Below, in pieces: positions 8,374-12,102 of a DNA stretch of 12,102 nt (position 1 is the stretch's first letter; every line of letters begins with the position of its first letter). The notes below the pieces were generated by a model. The model saw only the letters and a list, made by a program, of their open reading frames with translations. It was not told the origin of the DNA and did no database searches. A program made the translations under genes and the position numbers. Source of the stretch: Cerioporus squamosus (taxonomy: Eukaryota; Basidiomycota; Agaricomycetes; Polyporales; Polyporaceae); the NCBI GenBank assembly GCA_022592435.1, contig JABYQS010000856.1, positions 1-12,102 on the forward strand, given 5' to 3'.

Positions 8374-10463
8374 ATGGAGTTCCGAAGATTCGAGGGGAGC
8401 ATAACCCAACACGCAGCGCTGCTTATCGCTGTGATTGTCTTCCTCTACTTCAGATCCCGAGCGATATGGCGCAACCGTAGTCGTGGACTCCCGTTGCCAC
8501 CGGGGCCGAAGTCACTCCCCTACATCGGGAACATATCTCACATGCGCAAACCTGAGATGTGGAAGGCGCATCGTGAGCTCTGCGAGAAGTATGGTGAGCA
8601 TGTCTTGGATTGACCACTCTGATTCAGCTTGTACCTGACTATTGATATTTCAGGCGATATCGTTCATGTGCCCGTGTTGGGCCAGCGAATTATGGTTCTT
8701 GGGAGCCCTCGCGTCTTAGCCGAGCTTCTGGACAAGCGTTCATCTGTGACCTCCGATAGGATACAGTCTGCGCTCCTTCAACTGTAAGCTGAAGCCTTAG
8801 CAAGACCATCTCCGATCAACACTGACCCTGTAACCTCTAGGTCTGGCCAGGAATCCAACTTCGCAGTGCAGCCGTATGGCCAGTGGTGGAAGCGCCACCG
8901 ACGCGCGTTCTGGCGGCACTTCCTTCCTGCAGCATCAGAGAAGTACCTCGACATGCAGCAAGATGCCGCTCGTGTCTTCCTGCAAAAGCTCCTCACCAAT
9001 CCGACCCGTCTCTCCGAACACATCCGGTAGTGAGTTATGTACCACTGACGTTCCTGACCTCGCTTCTCACGATACGTCAACAGTACGTTTAGGGCGGCCA
9101 TCGTCAGGGTGCTGTATGGTGTCGCAGAGCAAGACGATCAGTATGTGGCCATGATGGAGAAGGTTCTCGAGGTCGGGGAGGCGTTCACTCCAGGCAGGTA
9201 TCTGGTCGAGTTCATGCCGTTCCTCCGACACATACCGGCTTGGGTCCCCGGCGCAGGCTTCCAGGATGACTTCGCAGGGTGGCGAAATGCGACGAGATGG
9301 GTCAGAGACAACATGGTCGAGAAAACCAAGGAAGGAATAGTATGTCTCAAAGCCCATCCGGTCTATGCACCGTGCCAATCAGTGTTTGTGTTGGGTGCGG
9401 TTACAGGTCAAGGGTGAGACGTCTCAATCCGTCGTTGCGCAATTACTCGAGAGGATAGACGAGGATGATGCCACGGCGGCGGCGGACGAACTGGATATCA
9501 TCAAGAATGTCGCTCTGACAGCGTACGAAGGCGAGTAGCCATCGCTCATCCTAGCTTCTCATGCACTTTCAGATGTTGACTCTCAGGATACAGGAGGTGC
9601 TGAAACCGTGAGCGATATACATTTCCGCATGTCATGATGCGCTGATATGCAGTGACGCAGACATATTCGACACTACAATCATTCTTCGTTGCCATGGTAC
9701 TCAGCCCAGATGTCCAGCAGAGAGCACAAGCCGAGCTGGACGTGGTGGTAGGCCCCGACCGCCTCCCTGATCATAGCGACAAACCGAACCTCCCGTACAT
9801 CGACGCGCTCACGAAGGAGGTATTACGGTGGGCTCCAGCACTGCCCTTCGCTATACCTCACATGACGAGCGGGGACACCGAGTGCGACGGATACTTCATC
9901 CCAGCAGGGACTATCCTGCTTCCAAACACCTGGTAAGAGCCGTTTTGGATCTACGGCAGTCTGTTGCGCTCATCAGCGGTGTCAGGGCGTGCCTCCACGA
10001 TCCTAAGACGTATCCAGACCCAGAGCGCTTCATACCCGAGCGCTTCCTCCGGGATGGCAAGCTGGATCCAGATGTCTGTGATCCTGCACAATTTGTGTTC
10101 GGATATGGACGAAGGTACGCATCCGCGCGCTCTCTCTGGTCGAGTAGACGGTCAACGCCTCCGCAGGGTATGTCCAGGAAGGTACTTCGCAGAAGCGTCG
10201 CTCTTCATCAACATTGCAATGGTCCTGCACGTCTTCACCATCACGCCGCCGCTCGACGAGAACAAGGACCCTATCCAGATCGAGATGCAGATGGAAAATA
10301 AGATTGTTTCGTGCGTGGACACATGCTTTGTCTTCGTCCGTGCTGAAACTGAGCCCGATCCTTCAGGCATCCCATAGATTGTCGCTGCACTATCAAACCA
10401 CGCTCCGAGCGGGTCCGACAGCTGATCCTCACCAGCGCTCCTGGTGCGGACATTCAGACCTGA
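8374..10463 (+). CDS. Cytochrome P450 monooxygenase (copy 4, intact, divergent, 524 aa)
   Basis: Predicted microsomal P450 of the same family as copy 2; substrate unknown. Exons: 8374-8593, 8654-8783, 8841-9029, 9084-9339, 9407-9530, 9594-9607, 9661-9932, 9986-10114, 10167-10310, 10367-10463; joined frame 1575 nt, TGA 10461-10463. Intron 5 (9531-9593) begins GCGAGT, so it is a GC-AG intron; the others are GT-AG. Landmarks: hydrophobic anchor about residues 13-26, PPGP 42-45, WxxxR 133-137, I-helix GGAETT 307-312 (Glu where copies 1-3 have Asp), ExxR 364-367, PERF-type segment 413-422, heme loop FGYGRRVCPG with ligand Cys447. The N-terminus (MEFRRFEGS...) does not align with the MG/MM...PTWAL start of copies 2, 3 and 5. 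Exon 4 lacks two codons after YG compared with copy 2. It is the outlier of the array and may have a different substrate. The start is the first ATG giving a normal anchor length. Confidence 0.92.
9531..9593 (+). other. GC-AG intron (intron 5 of P450 copy 4)
   Basis: Exon 5 ends ...TACGAAG at 9530 and the next bases are GCGAGT; the acceptor is ATACAG at 9588-9593. In the other copies the equivalent donor is GT (copy 1 GTGCGC, copy 2 GTACAG, copy 3 GTGCGT). Only this boundary keeps the 124-nt exon 5 and 14-nt exon 6 lengths and the G-G-A-E-T reading frame. Confidence 0.8.
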
Positions 10464-11021
10464 CCGTTAGTAGTCTGGCTCACTGTGGTACGGCCGTGTT
10501 GCTGCAATTGCAATGGAGCTTGTTCCGCGAATGTATGCGAGGCCGGCCTTCGAATCGTTGCGAGCTAGAACCATTTCAAGATAGGCCCTGACCGGTCAGT
10601 CGCCTTGGTCTCACTCCGGCAATGTTAGCGGCGCCTATAGCGATCACACTCGTCATGTATTCCTCATGTACAGGCGCTACCTGCGCAGCGAGGTACTATG
10701 CGGCTCCCATAGCAAGCTTGCTGCCTCTTCCTGCGCAAGCTTTCCACACAAACGACATCAGCCTCGGCTTGACGATGCACCACTCGCTCCAGGAATCTCC
10801 TGCAAGCTTAGCAGCTCGCCAGTCTCTCTCCGCATGAGTACCTCCGACGCACCTCGGTATCGGCCGCTGTTTCGCGCACCGCCAGTGCACGAGTGGTGCC
10901 GTTGGGCGGCTGTAACATACCCACCTCCCGACGCAACCGGGAGGTTATCCATATATATTGTGTTCGTATGGTCCTGTTCTCATTGCGACCCAGCTCATCA
11001 GCCGCTCTCTTCCAGATTTCT
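10464..11021. other. Intergenic/promoter region between P450 copies 4 and 5
   Basis: 558 bp without a supportable gene; the open frames crossing it are unrelated to P450 until the frame from 10893 reaches the copy 5 start at 11022. From about 10605 it resembles the region before copy 3. Shared marks include TTGGTCTCAC, the 21-bp segment at 10628-10648, the ATGCA-rich stretch near 10775 (versus 5080) and the TATA box. Confidence 0.6.
10952..10959 (+). promoter_or_regulatory. TATA box upstream of P450 copy 5
   Basis: TATATATT about 70 bp before ATG 11022, in the block shared with copy 3 upstream DNA. The promoter looks preserved even though the gene behind it is broken. Confidence 0.5.
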
Positions 11022-12102
11022 ATGATGGCCAGCTCGACGGGATCCGTCATCAAAGTCACATCCATGCCGACATGGGCACTGCTTCTAACCATCCTCGTCA
11101 TCTCGTATGCGATCTCTCTTGCCAGGTGGCACCGACGTAGTGGAGGACGGCCCCTGCCTCCTGGACCCAAATCCTGGCCATTCTTAGGGAACTTCTCGCA
11201 CATGACCAAGCCGAGCTCTGGCGCGCCCATGACGAACTCTGTCACAACTATGGTACGTGTACAGTTCCTCGAACCCCCGGAATTCTGCTCATCGTATTGC
11301 AGGCGAGCTGGTATACCTGTCTGTGATGGGCAAAGACCTGCTGATCCTCGGAAGCTCTCGAGTGGTGTCCGACCTCCTGGAAAAACGCTCCGCCCTGACT
11401 TCAGACAAGCCGCAATCCCCGCTCATTTCCCTGTAGGCATCCCCGAGGTATCCTACACGCTTAGCTTGCTCACTCCATCCCTAGGAGCGGTCAGGATGGC
11501 AATATCGCGCTGATGCCGTACGGTGCCTGGTGGCGACGTCATCGGCGCGCGTTCTGGCAATATTTCCATCCAGATGCGGCCGAACGGTATCAACCCTCCA
11601 GTGCAAGTCGACAGAGGTCTTCCTGCGAAGGCTGCTTGCCGACCCGACGCACCTAGCCGAGCATATTCGATAGTGAGTCTCTCCGCGAGTGCCGTGGCGT
11701 GCGCGTCACACATAACCTCATTGCAGCACCTTCACGAAATCCATTGTCAAGGTCGTCTACGGTCTCGACATGCTAAGAAGAACGACCCGTACATTCGCAA
11801 TGACTGGCAGGTCATTAAGGAGGAGAGGCATTAATTTACTGGCAGGTATCTCGTAAGTTCTTGCCTATTCTCCGCCATATTACGGCATGGGTGCCTGGAG
11901 CGGATTTCAGAAAGATTGCGGTTGGCGCCACGCGGCTCAGTGGGTGAGAAACACTATGGCCGAGAGCGAGGAGAATGGTACGTCCTGTGCACAAGCTTTG
12001 CAGATTTCAGAGCTAAGAGTCGCATTCCAGGCCGATGGTACGACGTCTCAGTCTGTCGTCGCAACAACTGGTCGCAAATACGGATGCGGAAGGCTCGCTG
12101 AG
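11022..12102 (+). pseudogene. Cytochrome P450 copy 5, 3'-partial, multiply frameshifted pseudogene
   Basis: Paralogue running off the window end inside exon 5. Exons by alignment: 11022-11252, 11303-11432, 11485-11672, 11727-11977, 12031->12102. It keeps the anchor and PPGP hinge (first 60-odd residues are normal) and WWRRHRR in exon 3, and its splice sites still look usable. Damage: one C lost at 11211-11212 shifts exon 1, giving a stop at 11324-11326 after about 84 residues. One base is lost near 11594-11598 in exon 3. Exon 4 is 11 nt shorter than in copy 2, with several small deletions between about 11767 and 11970 and the MMEK segment gone. One base is gained near 12062 in exon 5. Several of these are not homopolymer changes, so real decay is likely. 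Closest relative in the window is copy 3, including upstream DNA. Confidence 0.9.

Noticed and set aside
10893..11513. 206-codon open frame on the + strand
   Set aside because: It runs through the TATA box and leader, exon 1 of copy 5, and then unspliced intron 1 and exon 2 in the wrong frame. Only the part from 11022 is P450-like.
1..12102. A biosynthetic gene cluster or new multi-gene system
   Set aside because: Only P450 paralogues are present. There is no synthase, transporter, regulator gene or other enzyme in the window, so a pathway cannot be claimed.

Overview
The window looks like nuclear DNA of a basidiomycete fungus, most likely an Agaricomycete. Evidence: genes are cut into about ten exons by introns of only 50-76 bp with short GT...AG ends, and the proteins resemble the large basidiomycete microsomal cytochrome P450 expansions (OrdA/CYP64-like, CYP5144-like). 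No bacterial, viral, tRNA, rRNA or CRISPR feature is supported.

Almost everything is one head-to-tail tandem array of five paralogous P450 genes, all on the + strand. Copy 1 (1-1981, cut by the window edge) has frameshifts. Copy 2 (2673-4793) is intact, with 10 exons and 524 aa. Copy 3 (5261-7368) has all ten exons but two 1-base losses around the heme-binding loop. Copy 4 (8374-10463) is intact, with 10 exons and 524 aa, and is the most divergent member. Copy 5 (11022-end, cut by the window edge) is badly damaged. Intact and broken copies alternate. The intron positions and phases (1,2,2,0,1,0,2,2,2) match in every copy where they can be seen, so the array arose by duplication of one intron-rich ancestor.

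Intergenic stretches are 691, 467, 1005 and 558 bp. They hold TATA-like boxes about 70-90 bp before each start codon, a promoter/intergenic block shared by copies 3 and 5, and an 11-bp perfect inverted repeat containing Gcn4/AP-1-type TGACTC cores in the 1-kb gap before copy 4.

The intact products are predicted ER-anchored monooxygenases: N-terminal membrane helix, PPGP hinge, WxxxR, (A/G)G-A-(D/E)-T-T, ExxR, and a FGYGRR(I/V)CPG heme loop. They would draw electrons from a cytochrome P450 reductase encoded elsewhere. Substrates cannot be read from the sequence. The most notable points are a 14-nt micro-exon encoding most of the I-helix oxygen-binding motif, a GC-AG intron in copy 4, and the fact that the apparent lesions in copies 1 and 3 all change the length of a short homopolymer run. 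That leaves open whether those two copies are pseudogenes or victims of sequencing error.
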